From the NCBI GenBank assembly GCA_003518885.1, contig DOXU01000088.1:1-14521 (forward strand): DNA of 14,521 nt, in the 5' to 3' direction. The DNA comes from Oscillospiraceae bacterium. Lineage in GTDB: Bacteria > Bacillota > Clostridia > Oscillospirales > Ethanoligenentaceae. Below are positions 1-6,530 of this stretch, in pieces. The stretch's first letter is position 1, and each line of letters opens with the position of its first letter. Under the pieces are notes generated by a model, which was not told the origin of the DNA, made no database searches, and saw nothing but the letters and a program-made list of their open reading frames with translations. The translations under genes were made by a program, and so were the position numbers.

Positions 1-1458
1 CTGGAAGACCCGTTTGAAAACATGGGTGCACAGCTAGTAAAAGAAGTAGCAACCAAGACAAATGATGTAGCCGGCGATGGGACGACAACGGCAACTTTGC
101 TTGCGCAGGCATTGATTCGCGAAGGTATGAAGAATGTGGCAGCAGGTGCGAACCCAATGTCCATTAAACGTGGAATTCAAAAAGCAGTTGATATTGCAGT
201 TGAAACCTTGAAGAAGAACTCTAAAGAGGTCAGCGGTACTTCAGATATTGAGAGCACTGCAACTATTTCTGCTGGTGATGCCTTTATTGGTAAGCTGATT
301 GCAGAGGCAATGGAGAAAGTGACCAGCGACGGCGTTATTACTGTTGAAGATTCAAAAACAGCAGATACTTCTTGCGATGTTGTAGAAGGTATGCAGTTTG
401 ATCGTGGTTATGTTACTCCTTATATGGCAACAGATACAGAGAAAATGGAAGCAGTCATCGATGATGCATTGCTTTTGATTACAGATAAAAAAATCTCTGC
501 CGTTCAGGACATTCTGCCACTTCTCGAAGAGATTGTTAAAGCTGGACAAAAACTCGTCATTATTGCCGAGGATGTAGAAGGCGAAGCACTCTCCACTTTG
601 ATTGTCAATAAACTGCGTGGCACCTTTACTTGTGTAGCTGTAAAAGCACCAGGTTATGGCGATCGTCGTAAAGACATGTTGCAGGATATTGCCATTTTGA
701 CCGGCGGTCAGGTGATTACAAGCGATGTGGGCATGGAACTGAAAGATGCCACCATGGCTCAGTTGGGGCGCGCACGCCAGGTTAAAGTTACCAAAGAGAA
801 TACCACAATTGTAGAGGGTGCTGGAGACAGCAAGGCCATTAAAGAGCGTGTTGCACAGATCCGTGCACAGCTCGAGGCTTCTACTTCCGATTTCGATAAA
901 GAAAAACTGCAAGAGCGTGTTGCCAAATTGGCAGGCGGCGTGGCAGTGCTTCGCGTTGGCGCAGCAACCGAGACCGAAATGAAAGAGAAAAAACTCCGTA
1001 TTGAGGATGCACTGGCAGCAACTAAAGCAGCCGTGGCAGAAGGTCTTGTGGCCGGTGGCGGAACAGCATTGATTAATACATTACCTGCTGTAAAAGCTCT
1101 GTTTGAATCCGAAGAGGATTCTGACGAGAAAACAGGCGTAGCAATTGTTTTGAAGTCCCTGGAAGAACCAATCCGCCAGATTGCTTCTAACGCAGGCTTG
1201 GAAGGCTCCGTTATCATCGATAAAATTTTGAATTCTAATAAGGTTAACTATGGTTTCAATGCGGCAAAAGAAGTCTACACAGACATGTTTGAAGCCGGTA
1301 TCGTTGATCCAACGAAAGTAACCCGTAGTGCTTTGCAGAATGCTTCCTCTGTGGCAGCAATGGTTCTGACAACAGAATCTTTGGTGGCAGATAAGAAAGA
1401 GGATGCACCAGCAGCAGCACCAGCAATGCCAAATCCGGCTATGGGTGGCATGTATTAA
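1..1458 (+). CDS. groEL: Chaperonin GroEL, 5'-truncated by the window edge
   Basis: This is the 60-kDa chaperonin subunit, which forms the double-ring ATP-driven folding chamber in the cytoplasm together with GroES. The reading frame is open from base 1, and the seven codons before the first internal ATG at 22 already match GroEL (LEDPFEN). By comparison with E. coli GroEL about 61 N-terminal residues are missing to the left, so 22 is not the start. Visible hallmarks are the ATP-site motif GDGTTTAT (E. coli Asp87 region), the apical-domain stretch [23 protein letters not shown] (E. coli Asp398 region), [12 protein letters not shown], and a C-terminal tail ending MGGMY. These are features of a normal, functional GroEL. 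groES would be expected just upstream, outside the window. The gene is followed at once by a strong terminator, so it is the last gene of its operon. Confidence 0.98.
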   Translation: MEDPFENMGAQLVKEVATKTNDVAGDGTTTATLLAQALIREGMKNVAAGANPMSIKRGIQKAVDIAVETLKKNSKEVSGTSDIESTATISAGDAFIGKLIAEAMEKVTSDGVITVEDSKTADTSCDVVEGMQFDRGYVTPYMATDTEKMEAVIDDALLLITDKKISAVQDILPLLEEIVKAGQKLVIIAEDVEGEALSTLIVNKLRGTFTCVAVKAPGYGDRRKDMLQDIAILTGGQVITSDVGMELKDATMAQLGRARQVKVTKENTTIVEGAGDSKAIKERVAQIRAQLEASTSDFDKEKLQERVAKLAGGVAVLRVGAATETEMKEKKLRIEDALAATKAAVAEGLVAGGGTALINTLPAVKALFESEEDSDEKTGVAIVLKSLEEPIRQIASNAGLEGSVIIDKILNSNKVNYGFNAAKEVYTDMFEAGIVDPTKVTRSALQNASSVAAMVLTTESLVADKKEDAPAAAPAMPNPAMGGMY

Positions 1459-1489
1459 TCTACATTCCAAACCAAAGCGGATTGGACTT

Positions 1490-1526
1490 AAAAAGCGCGA
1501 AGTGGTTTTCCACTTCGCGTTTTTTG
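1490..1526 (+). terminator. Rho-independent terminator of groEL
   Basis: A perfect 10-bp stem (CGCGAAGTGG at 1496-1505 with CCACTTCGCG at 1510-1519) closes a TTTT loop. It is preceded by an A-run and followed by six Ts. It lies about 30 bases after the groEL stop. The A-run on the left would let it also work weakly on the minus strand. Confidence 0.93.
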
Positions 1527-1586
1527 TTTTCACAAGGGGCATATTTTGCCCGGCGGGGGCTTAACATAATATGTCGAATTTTGGGG

Positions 1587-1746
1587 TGTGGATAAGATTT
1601 CCCCCGGATATTTGGGATTTCTAAGGGTTTTTGGCGATTTTTTAAACGACTTTTCCACTTTTTCCACAGAGTTTTCAACATCTCTTATGTCAACCTATTC
1701 TCATATGGAAAAATTTTCTGGAAAGATGTATATTTTCCGTTGAAAA
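1587..1746. other. Cluster of DnaA-box-like sites in an AT-rich gap (possible replication origin)
   Basis: This lies in the 370-base gene-free stretch between groEL and the small ORF at 1829. The 9-mer TGTGGATAA at 1587-1595 is a perfect DnaA box (TTATCCACA) on the minus strand. On the plus strand there are TTTTCCACT at 1651-1659, TTTTCCACA at 1660-1668 (one mismatch) and TTTTCAACA at 1672-1680. Looser copies in the opposite orientation are TATGGAAAA at 1704-1712 and CGTTGAAAA at 1738-1746. The surrounding DNA is AT-rich. Closely spaced variants of this type are usual in the dnaA-oriC regions of Bacillota. No dnaA or dnaN is visible here, so this may be an origin separated from dnaA, a DnaA-titration or regulatory site, or a chance cluster in AT-rich DNA. 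Confidence 0.4.
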
Positions 1747-1774
1747 TCCCAGAATAAAGATATGTAAAAAAATA

Positions 1775-1802
1775 CCTACCCTAATCTTCTAGATAAGGTA
1801 GG
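1775..1802 (+). repeat. Inverted repeat (hairpin) just upstream of the small ORF
   Basis: CCTACC at 1775-1780 pairs with GGTAGG at 1797-1802. The inner AATCT (1783-1787) partly matches AGATAA (1791-1796), giving a stem of about 11 bp with one bulge around the loop TCT. There is no T-run after it, so it is not a standard plus-strand terminator. It ends 13 bases before the ribosome binding site of the ORF at 1829, so it could be an operator or a 5' UTR hairpin affecting translation or mRNA stability. Confidence 0.45.
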
Positions 1803-1828
1803 CCCAATATACTGCGGAGGGGATTGCT

Positions 1829-2098
1829 TTGACAAAAGGTGTGGAAAGAAAAATTATAGATGTGAGAGATACTGGAAATCGTTTTTTTGAAAGAGCCCTA
1901 TTTTTTGTTCGTGCAGATTTTCCCTATGCTTTGTCCGAGCAAACATTGGCAGGGGAAGCTGCCAGAATTATTGATGAGTATTGCCATGCGCAAAGAGAGG
2001 GAAGGGGGCAACGCAGGAAGAGACGGTTGATTCTGCGTTACGCCATTTGTGCGGTTTTTGGTGCCTTGATCGCCACTTTGTTTTGGAAAATCATTTAA
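1829..2098 (+). CDS. Small tail-anchored membrane protein of unknown function
   Basis: I do not recognise this 89-residue protein. It starts at a TTG, supported by the strong ribosome binding site GGAGGGG at 1816-1822. The N-terminal two thirds (residues 1-57) is soluble and charged, and probably helical around 36-56. A strongly basic patch RRKRR (62-66) leads into one hydrophobic segment at about 67-87, and the chain ends two residues later. By the positive-inside rule this predicts a C-terminally anchored protein with its N-terminal part in the cytoplasm. Its stop codon overlaps the stop codon of the convergent dus gene, with no terminator between them. Ribosome binding site, uninterrupted frame and ordered membrane topology support a real gene, but no function can be assigned. 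Confidence 0.7.
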   Translation: MTKGVERKIIDVRDTGNRFFERALFFVRADFPYALSEQTLAGEAARIIDEYCHAQREGRGQRRKRRLILRYAICAVFGALIATLFWKII

Positions 2099-3066
2099 TT
2101 ATAAGACGGCATAGAAAGAACGCGTGAAACCAGGCCTTCGAGTGCCGAAAAGGTGGTTAAGGAACAAATTTCACCGCGAAGAGAGGCAGCACCATGAAGG
2201 CCTTTCATATACCAAGCAGCGTGTTTGCGTGCTTCTCGCATGCCAACGCGCTCTCCTTTTATCTGGCAAAGTAGACGGATGTGTTTTAACATGACCTGCA
2301 TGCGTTCCATAAGGCTTGGATCAGGTAATAGTTTGCCAGTGCGTAAATAGGTCTCTACTTGATTAAAGAGCCATGGACGGCCTCGTGCTGCACGGCCTAT
2401 CATGACGAGGTCACATCCGGTCTGTTCGATCATGCGGGCAGCTGCTTGTGGAGAATCCACGTCACCGTTCCCTATGACGGGAATCCGGACAGCCTCTTTG
2501 ACGGAACGGATAATATTCCAATCCGCAGGGGGAGCATATTGATCGGCACGTGTTCTTCCATGGATAGCAATGGCTGCTGCCCCATTTGCTTCGGCAATAC
2601 GTGCCACCTCTACGGCATTGATCTGTTGAGAGTCCCAACCTTTTCGGATTTTTACGGTAATGGGTACGGGAACGGATTCTACCATACGGCGCACAATACG
2701 GCCGGCTAATTCAGGGTCTTTCATGAGAGCACTCCCACAGCCATTCCCAGCGACCTTTGGTGCAGGACATCCCATATTAATATCAATGATGTCTGGAGAG
2801 TAAGAAAGAGCCTTGATGGCCGCCTGAGCCATGATTTCAGGATCATTGCCGAAAAGTTGGACAGCCATAGGCTTTTCATAGGGAGTGACGTTCAACAGTT
2901 CGGCGGATTTGGTTCCCTGCATGACGATTCCCTTTGCACTTGTTAGCTCTCCAACAACAAAAGAGGCGCCATGTTCTTTGCAAATTGTACGAAATGCAGT
3001 ATCGCAAACACCAGCCATCGGAGCCAGTGCAGTCTGTCCTTTGATTTCAATGTTCTTAATGTACAA
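2095..3066 (-). CDS. dusB: tRNA-dihydrouridine synthase, DusB type
   Basis: This is an FMN-dependent enzyme that reduces specific uridines in the tRNA D-loop to dihydrouridine, using NADPH. Motifs, numbered from the chosen start: LAPMAGVCDTAFR (14-26, FMN site), DINMGCPAPKV with catalytic Cys100, VKIRKGWD (138-145), IHGRTRADQY (168-177), VIGNGDV (197-203) and IGRAARGRPW (223-232, FMN phosphate). The C-terminal REARKHAAWYMKG (278-290) is typical of DusB. The frame is open upstream to an ATG at 3159, but those 31 extra residues are unlike the family and run through a terminator hairpin. The TTG at 3066 has GAGAGGAG about eight bases ahead and gives 323 residues, the usual family length. dusB is often found with greA-lysS in Bacillota. 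Here it lies 7 kb away and is inverted. Confidence 0.93.
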   Translation of the reverse strand: MYIKNIEIKGQTALAPMAGVCDTAFRTICKEHGASFVVGELTSAKGIVMQGTKSAELLNVTPYEKPMAVQLFGNDPEIMAQAAIKALSYSPDIIDINMGCPAPKVAGNGCGSALMKDPELAGRIVRRMVESVPVPITVKIRKGWDSQQINAVEVARIAEANGAAAIAIHGRTRADQYAPPADWNIIRSVKEAVRIPVIGNGDVDSPQAAARMIEQTGCDLVMIGRAARGRPWLFNQVETYLRTGKLLPDPSLMERMQVMLKHIRLLCQIKGERVGMREARKHAAWYMKGLHGAASLRGEICSLTTFSALEGLVSRVLSMPSYN

Positions 3067-3111
3067 GGTGGAAACTCCTCTCAAATGGATGATGATTCTG
3101 ATTGAACGCAT

Positions 3112-3141
3112 AAAAAAGCAGCTCAGATGAGCTGCTTTTTT
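3112..3141 (-). terminator. Terminator downstream of the KimA-like gene (symmetrical)
   Basis: The stem GCAGCTC/GAGCTGC (3118-3124 with 3129-3135) is flanked by AAAAAA on the left and TTTTTT on the right, so it can act on both strands. On the minus strand it lies 25 bases after the transporter stop at 3166 and 46 bases before the dusB start. dusB therefore either has its own promoter in the short gap or depends on read-through. Confidence 0.88.
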
Positions 3142-3165
3142 ATGATTTACCGGCAACATTCCGGC

Positions 3166-5061
3166 TCAGTTACGTTGGTTGCCAAACAAATTACGTCGAT
3201 TCTCCTCAGGAGAAATATTAGGGTTGTAGTGGAAAGGCAAGATGATAGAGGAAACATTCTTGTGTCGCGATAAAACACGTTCCAGAAAATAGGTTGTTTG
3301 CGTATGAAGAACCGCATCGTACCAATGTTCGGAAATGAATTTAATAATAATAACCGAGAGGCTATCACCGTGTTTAAGTGCCCTTTCACGAGTTTTAATA
3401 TATTTATCAAGAGGGGTAATGATGTCTTGATATGGTGTGATCACAATCTCTAATTTAGCAGGAACACCAAGGTCGGCCCAATTCTTTTGCAGTTCTTTTG
3501 CATGCTCGGCATGACGGCAAATGTGTAGGACCGTGACATTATCAGAAATGGCATTGGCATAGTTAAGAGATTTGAGTAAGGATTTGTTAATGGATTGCAT
3601 GAGGACGATGGCTTGTGTTTTATGAGAAGCGGATTGCTCATAATAGGGGTGGAACCGTTTTAATGTAAGCTCTTCCCCAACTTTTTCGTAATGTTTGTTA
3701 ATATAATTCATAATCAACATTAACACAGGAATGGCAATGGCAATCATCCAGGCACCGTCTATAAATTTACTGGACATCACAACGCACACACCGACCAGTG
3801 TAACCAAAGCGCCAAAGCCATTGATCCACATCTTATGCTGCCAGCCTTTATCCCGCAATTTGTGCCACTTTCGAAACATGCCATACTGTGAAAGGGTAAA
3901 GGAGATAAATACACCGACAGAATATAAAGGAATTAGACGATGAGTTGAGGCACCGAACACGACGACCAGTAAGATAGCCACAATGCAAATAAACATAATG
4001 CCATTGGAAAAGCTTAATTTCGTGCCACGGTGACTAAACTGACGCGGGACAAAGCCATCGTGGGCCAAAATATAAAGAAGCAGAGGAAGGCCATTGTAGG
4101 CGGTGTTGGCTGCCAAGATTAGAATAATGGCGGTAAAAAGTTGGATAAAGTAGAATAAAAAAGAATTTCCGAAGACCATGGTACTAATCTGAGAGAGAAT
4201 GGTAGTGCCATTGACGGGAATGATCTGCAGTTTTAATCCCAAAAGGGTAGTTCCACCAAACAAGAAGATGATAACGCCGCCTAACATGGCTAAGATCATC
4301 TTGGCGTTGTGCTGCGCAGGCTCTTTAAAGTTTGGAATCGCGTTACTAACAGCCTCAACACCCGTTAAAGCCGAACACCCGGAGGCGAAGGCGCGGAGGA
4401 TAAGAACAAGTGATAATCCAGTCATGGAATTGGAGAGTCCTTGTGTGATGTTAGGTGAATACACCATGGGATGAAGGGAGCCCGTTAAGAGTCGAATGAA
4501 TCCCACGATGATGAGCAGCGCCAAACAACCAATAAAGATATAAGTCGGTGTACCGAACAGCCGGGCTGACTCTTGAATGCCACGCAAGTTTCCCAGTGTA
4601 ACAAGGAGTACAAAAGCGACAGCGAGCCAGATCTTTACAGGAGTAAGACCGGGAAAAGCAGCGACAATCGCTTCCGATGCAGAAGAGACGCTGACTGCTA
4701 CAGTCATAATGTAATCAATAATGAGGGAAGAGGCCGCCAACAAAGAGGGCATTTTCCCTAGATTTTCTTTTGAAACAAGGTAAGCGCCACCGCCACTCGG
4801 GTAATGGTCGATGATTTGTGAATACGATACAATCAAAATAAGTAGCAGCAACATGATAGAGAGGGCAATCCAAGGGACAAAATGAAAGGCTCCTAGTCCA
4901 ATGACAGGAACCAAGACCAGGAGGATTTCTTGTCCGGCATACGCCACGGAGGAGACCGCATCACTAGCCATGAGAGGAAGTCCCCAAGCCTTGGAAAGCT
5001 TTTGCCCTTTAATATCTGTATTCTTTAAAGGTTTGCCAAGCAGAAGATTTTTAATGTTCAT
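3166..5061 (-). CDS. kimA: KimA-type high-affinity potassium importer (APC superfamily)
   Basis: This is a 631-residue membrane protein that aligns over its whole length with Bacillus subtilis KimA (YdaO), a proton-coupled K+ importer. About twelve hydrophobic segments fill residues 25-480, followed by a cytosolic UspA-like domain (about 490-615), the part of KimA that binds the inhibitor c-di-AMP. Residues I recall as lining the K+ site of KimA are present: Asp34 and Tyr41 in ASDAVSSVAY, Asp116, Tyr117, Thr120 and Ser124 in IDYIMTVAVS, and the Thr in SGCSALTGVEAVSNAIP. PSGGGAYLVSKENLG (88-102) is another family signature. I chose the ATG at 5061 over that at 5070: AAGGG abuts the upstream ATG but sits nine bases before 5061, and MNIKNLLLGKPLK matches the KimA N-terminus. 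Potassium uptake is well supported by homology; an amino-acid permease is less likely. Confidence 0.88.
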   Translation of the reverse strand: MNIKNLLLGKPLKNTDIKGQKLSKAWGLPLMASDAVSSVAYAGQEILLVLVPVIGLGAFHFVPWIALSIMLLLLILIVSYSQIIDHYPSGGGAYLVSKENLGKMPSLLAASSLIIDYIMTVAVSVSSASEAIVAAFPGLTPVKIWLAVAFVLLVTLGNLRGIQESARLFGTPTYIFIGCLALLIIVGFIRLLTGSLHPMVYSPNITQGLSNSMTGLSLVLILRAFASGCSALTGVEAVSNAIPNFKEPAQHNAKMILAMLGGVIIFLFGGTTLLGLKLQIIPVNGTTILSQISTMVFGNSFLFYFIQLFTAIILILAANTAYNGLPLLLYILAHDGFVPRQFSHRGTKLSFSNGIMFICIVAILLVVVFGASTHRLIPLYSVGVFISFTLSQYGMFRKWHKLRDKGWQHKMWINGFGALVTLVGVCVVMSSKFIDGAWMIAIAIPVLMLIMNYINKHYEKVGEELTLKRFHPYYEQSASHKTQAIVLMQSINKSLLKSLNYANAISDNVTVLHICRHAEHAKELQKNWADLGVPAKLEIVITPYQDIITPLDKYIKTRERALKHGDSLSVIIIKFISEHWYDAVLHTQTTYFLERVLSRHKNVSSIILPFHYNPNISPEENRRNLFGNQRN

Positions 5062-5070
5062 GAACGTCAT

Positions 5071-5298
5071 CCCTTATGTTTATAGAATGTGTACAATTTA
5101 ATGTTTAAATTTGAGATTGTATTTTATGGAATAAAACACAAGTGGAAAAGACGTACAATGTGCCTTGGCAGGTTTTACTTTAAAAATCGGCTGGTTTTAT
5201 TCCTTTAAATAAGTAATCAACGTTACAAGAGTAACAAAATTGATCGCAATTAGCAAGAGCCACTTAAGAAATTAACCAACAAATTTTAGAATAAAGTC
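5071..5298 (-). other. AT-rich upstream region of the KimA-like gene with small inverted repeats
   Basis: This is the gap between the minus-strand transporter and the tRNA promoter. It holds several short inverted repeats: AATTTAA/TTAAATT (5095-5101 and 5105-5111), TGCC/GGCA (5161-5164 and 5167-5170), GTTAC/GTAAC (5222-5226 and 5231-5235) and AATTG/CAATT about 5238-5251. I could not settle on a minus-strand promoter. I looked for the conserved blocks of the ydaO-type c-di-AMP riboswitch that precedes B. subtilis kimA and did not recognise them by eye. Confidence 0.35.
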
Positions 5299-5327
5299 TT
5301 GTGCTATTTATCGATTTATGCTATAAT
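5299..5327 (+). promoter_or_regulatory. Sigma-A-type promoter of the tRNA-Gly gene
   Basis: TTGTGC (5299-5304), a 17-base spacer, then a perfect TATAAT (5322-5327). Transcription would start near 5334, about 20 bases before the tRNA. Confidence 0.85.
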
Positions 5328-5354
5328 AAATCTTGATTTTCATCTATCTGATAA

Positions 5355-5428
5355 GCGGGTGTGATTCAATGGTAGAATTCCAGCTTCCCAAGCTGGCTGC
5401 GTGGGTCCGATTCCCATCACCCGCTCCA
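5355..5428 (+). tRNA. tRNA-Gly, anticodon CCC, CCA end encoded
   Basis: The full cloverleaf can be drawn. The acceptor GCGGGTG/CACCCGC is perfect (5355-5361 with 5418-5424). The D stem is ATTC/GAAT with loop AATGGTA, which keeps the usual GG. The anticodon stem is CCAGC/GCTGG with loop TTCCCAA, anticodon CCC at 5387-5389, which reads GGG. The variable loop has four bases. The T stem is GTGGG/CCCAT with one G-T pair. The discriminator is T, followed by an encoded CCA. The arrangement closely parallels E. coli glyU. The oddity is the T loop, TCCGATT: position 55 (base 5407) is C where nearly all elongator tRNAs have T, modified to pseudouridine. The gene stands alone between its own promoter and terminator. 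Confidence 0.95.
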
Positions 5429-5434
5429 ATACAG

Positions 5435-5472
5435 AAGTGTGTCTTTTCCTTTTGGCAAAGATGCACTTTTTT
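5435..5472 (+). terminator. Terminator of tRNA-Gly
   Basis: AAGTGTGTCTTT (5435-5446) pairs with AAAGATGCACTT (5457-5468) over 12 bp including two G-T pairs. The loop is ten bases and the stem runs into a T-run at 5467-5472. It begins seven bases after the CCA end. Confidence 0.85.
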
Positions 5473-5500
5473 ATTTCTACGGGATAAATAGCATTGCAGA

Positions 5501-5530
5501 TTGACAAACCTTTTATCCGTATTTTATAAT
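5501..5530 (+). promoter_or_regulatory. Consensus promoter of the membrane protein-DUF4830-rsuA set
   Basis: A perfect TTGACA (5501-5506), an 18-base spacer, and a perfect TATAAT (5525-5530). It lies 34 bases before the ATG at 5565. Confidence 0.88.
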
Positions 5531-5564
5531 AAAAGAAATATTTGGAAGAAAGTGGTGCATTTGC

Positions 5565-5912
5565 ATGAAGAATATGGTGCTCGAAAGTTGGGTCATCATT
5601 ATTATTATGGGAATTGCTTCTTATATGTCGGCGCGGGCACACCGTAATCGCTTGGCATTGCGTATTCTCCCATTAGTCATAGCGCCACTGGCTAATATCA
5701 TGTACTCACCTGTTTCGCGCCATTTAGCTGCGTCTACTGTCAATCAATGGCGAATTATTGCTTATGTGATCGCTTTGATTATTACGGCTGCATGGGTATG
5801 GTTCTATGCACGAAAAATGGAACCGAAAAATGTTCGCTGGGTCTATGTGATCTGTGCGCTGGCGTTTACGGCAATTGAGCTTTTTATTTTTGCTTGTAAA
5901 TTAATCCATTGA
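5565..5912 (+). CDS. Small four-helix membrane protein, unknown function
   Basis: I do not recognise this 115-residue protein. It has four predicted membrane segments at about 8-23, 30-47, 62-82 and 92-113, with short connecting loops. The first loop is basic (RAHRNR, 24-29) and would lie in the cytoplasm. It has no signal peptide and no enzymatic motif that I can see. The ATG at 5565 lies behind the purine-rich GGAAGAAAGTGG, a modest ribosome binding site; an ATG four codons in (5574) is an alternative. The perfect consensus promoter immediately upstream and the clean topology make expression likely. It is the first gene of a probable unit with the DUF4830 protein (76-base gap) and rsuA. Confidence 0.75.
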   Translation: MKNMVLESWVIIIIMGIASYMSARAHRNRLALRILPLVIAPLANIMYSPVSRHLAASTVNQWRIIAYVIALIITAAWVWFYARKMEPKNVRWVYVICALAFTAIELFIFACKLIH

Positions 5913-5988
5913 AGATAAAAATGACCTTTTCATTGTGATATACACCCTGGTTACAGCATAAGAATGCTAGTAGTAAGGGGGCAGTGCA

Positions 5989-6516
5989 GTGAAGAAAAAG
6001 AACCATTTTTTATTTCAAAAAATAGCGGTGATTGCCATCGCTTTGATTTTGGTAGTGGTAGCAGCGGTTCTACCATTTAATCAATCCAGAGCCGTATGGA
6101 ATAGTGCACGGTATCAAGGAATATCTGATAATGCTAAGCGAATTGCGTTTTTATCACAGTTTGGCTGGAAGCTAGAAACGACTCCTGTCGAAGTGGTGGA
6201 AGTGACAATTCCTCAAAAATTTAATGATGTGTATCTCCGCTATAATGAAATTCAGCGCGCACAAGGTTTGGACCTAACGCCGTACAAGGGGCAGAGACTT
6301 AAGCGCTATACGTATCGCGTTACAAATTACCCCGATTTTCCTGGAGAGGTTTTGGCTGATTTACTGATTCAAAATGAGGATACAGTTGTAGCTGGGGATG
6401 TGCGGACTATCGCGGTTGCAGGATTCATTCATGGGTTTGCCTTCCCAGATAAAAATGAGAAAGAATTAACGCCGTCTTCAGCAAATATTGCAGAAGATGC
6501 TTTGGAGATAGATTAA
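5989..6516 (+). CDS. DUF4830-family membrane-anchored extracytoplasmic protein
   Basis: This 175-residue protein starts at GTG, with AAGGGGGC at 5976-5983 as ribosome binding site. Lys3, Lys4 and Lys11 flank a single hydrophobic segment (about 11-30), with no lipobox or clear signal-peptidase site. It is therefore probably an N-terminally anchored protein with the rest outside the membrane. Residues about 43-150 carry the DUF4830 pattern: RIAFLSQFGWKLETTPVEVV, IPQKFNDVYLRYNEIQRAQG, DLTPYKGQRLKRYTYRV, then a short beta-rich end containing VVAGDVRT and FIHGFAF. The family occurs in Clostridia and relatives, has no assigned biochemical role, and contains no obvious catalytic residues here. It ends 14 bases before rsuA, so the two are surely cotranscribed. 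Confidence 0.78.
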   Translation: MKKKNHFLFQKIAVIAIALILVVVAAVLPFNQSRAVWNSARYQGISDNAKRIAFLSQFGWKLETTPVEVVEVTIPQKFNDVYLRYNEIQRAQGLDLTPYKGQRLKRYTYRVTNYPDFPGEVLADLLIQNEDTVVAGDVRTIAVAGFIHGFAFPDKNEKELTPSSANIAEDALEID

Positions 6517-6530
6517 AGAAGGGATTTTTC

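Noticed and set aside
352..912. Long open frames on the minus strand inside groEL (also 759-1217 and 1081-1542)
   Set aside because: They are opposite-strand shadows of a strongly conserved gene, with no ribosome binding sites and no recognisable domains.
3067..3159. N-terminal extension of dusB to the ATG at 3159
   Set aside because: It would translate through the terminator hairpin, is unlike the family, and the TTG at 3066 has a proper ribosome binding site and gives the standard length.
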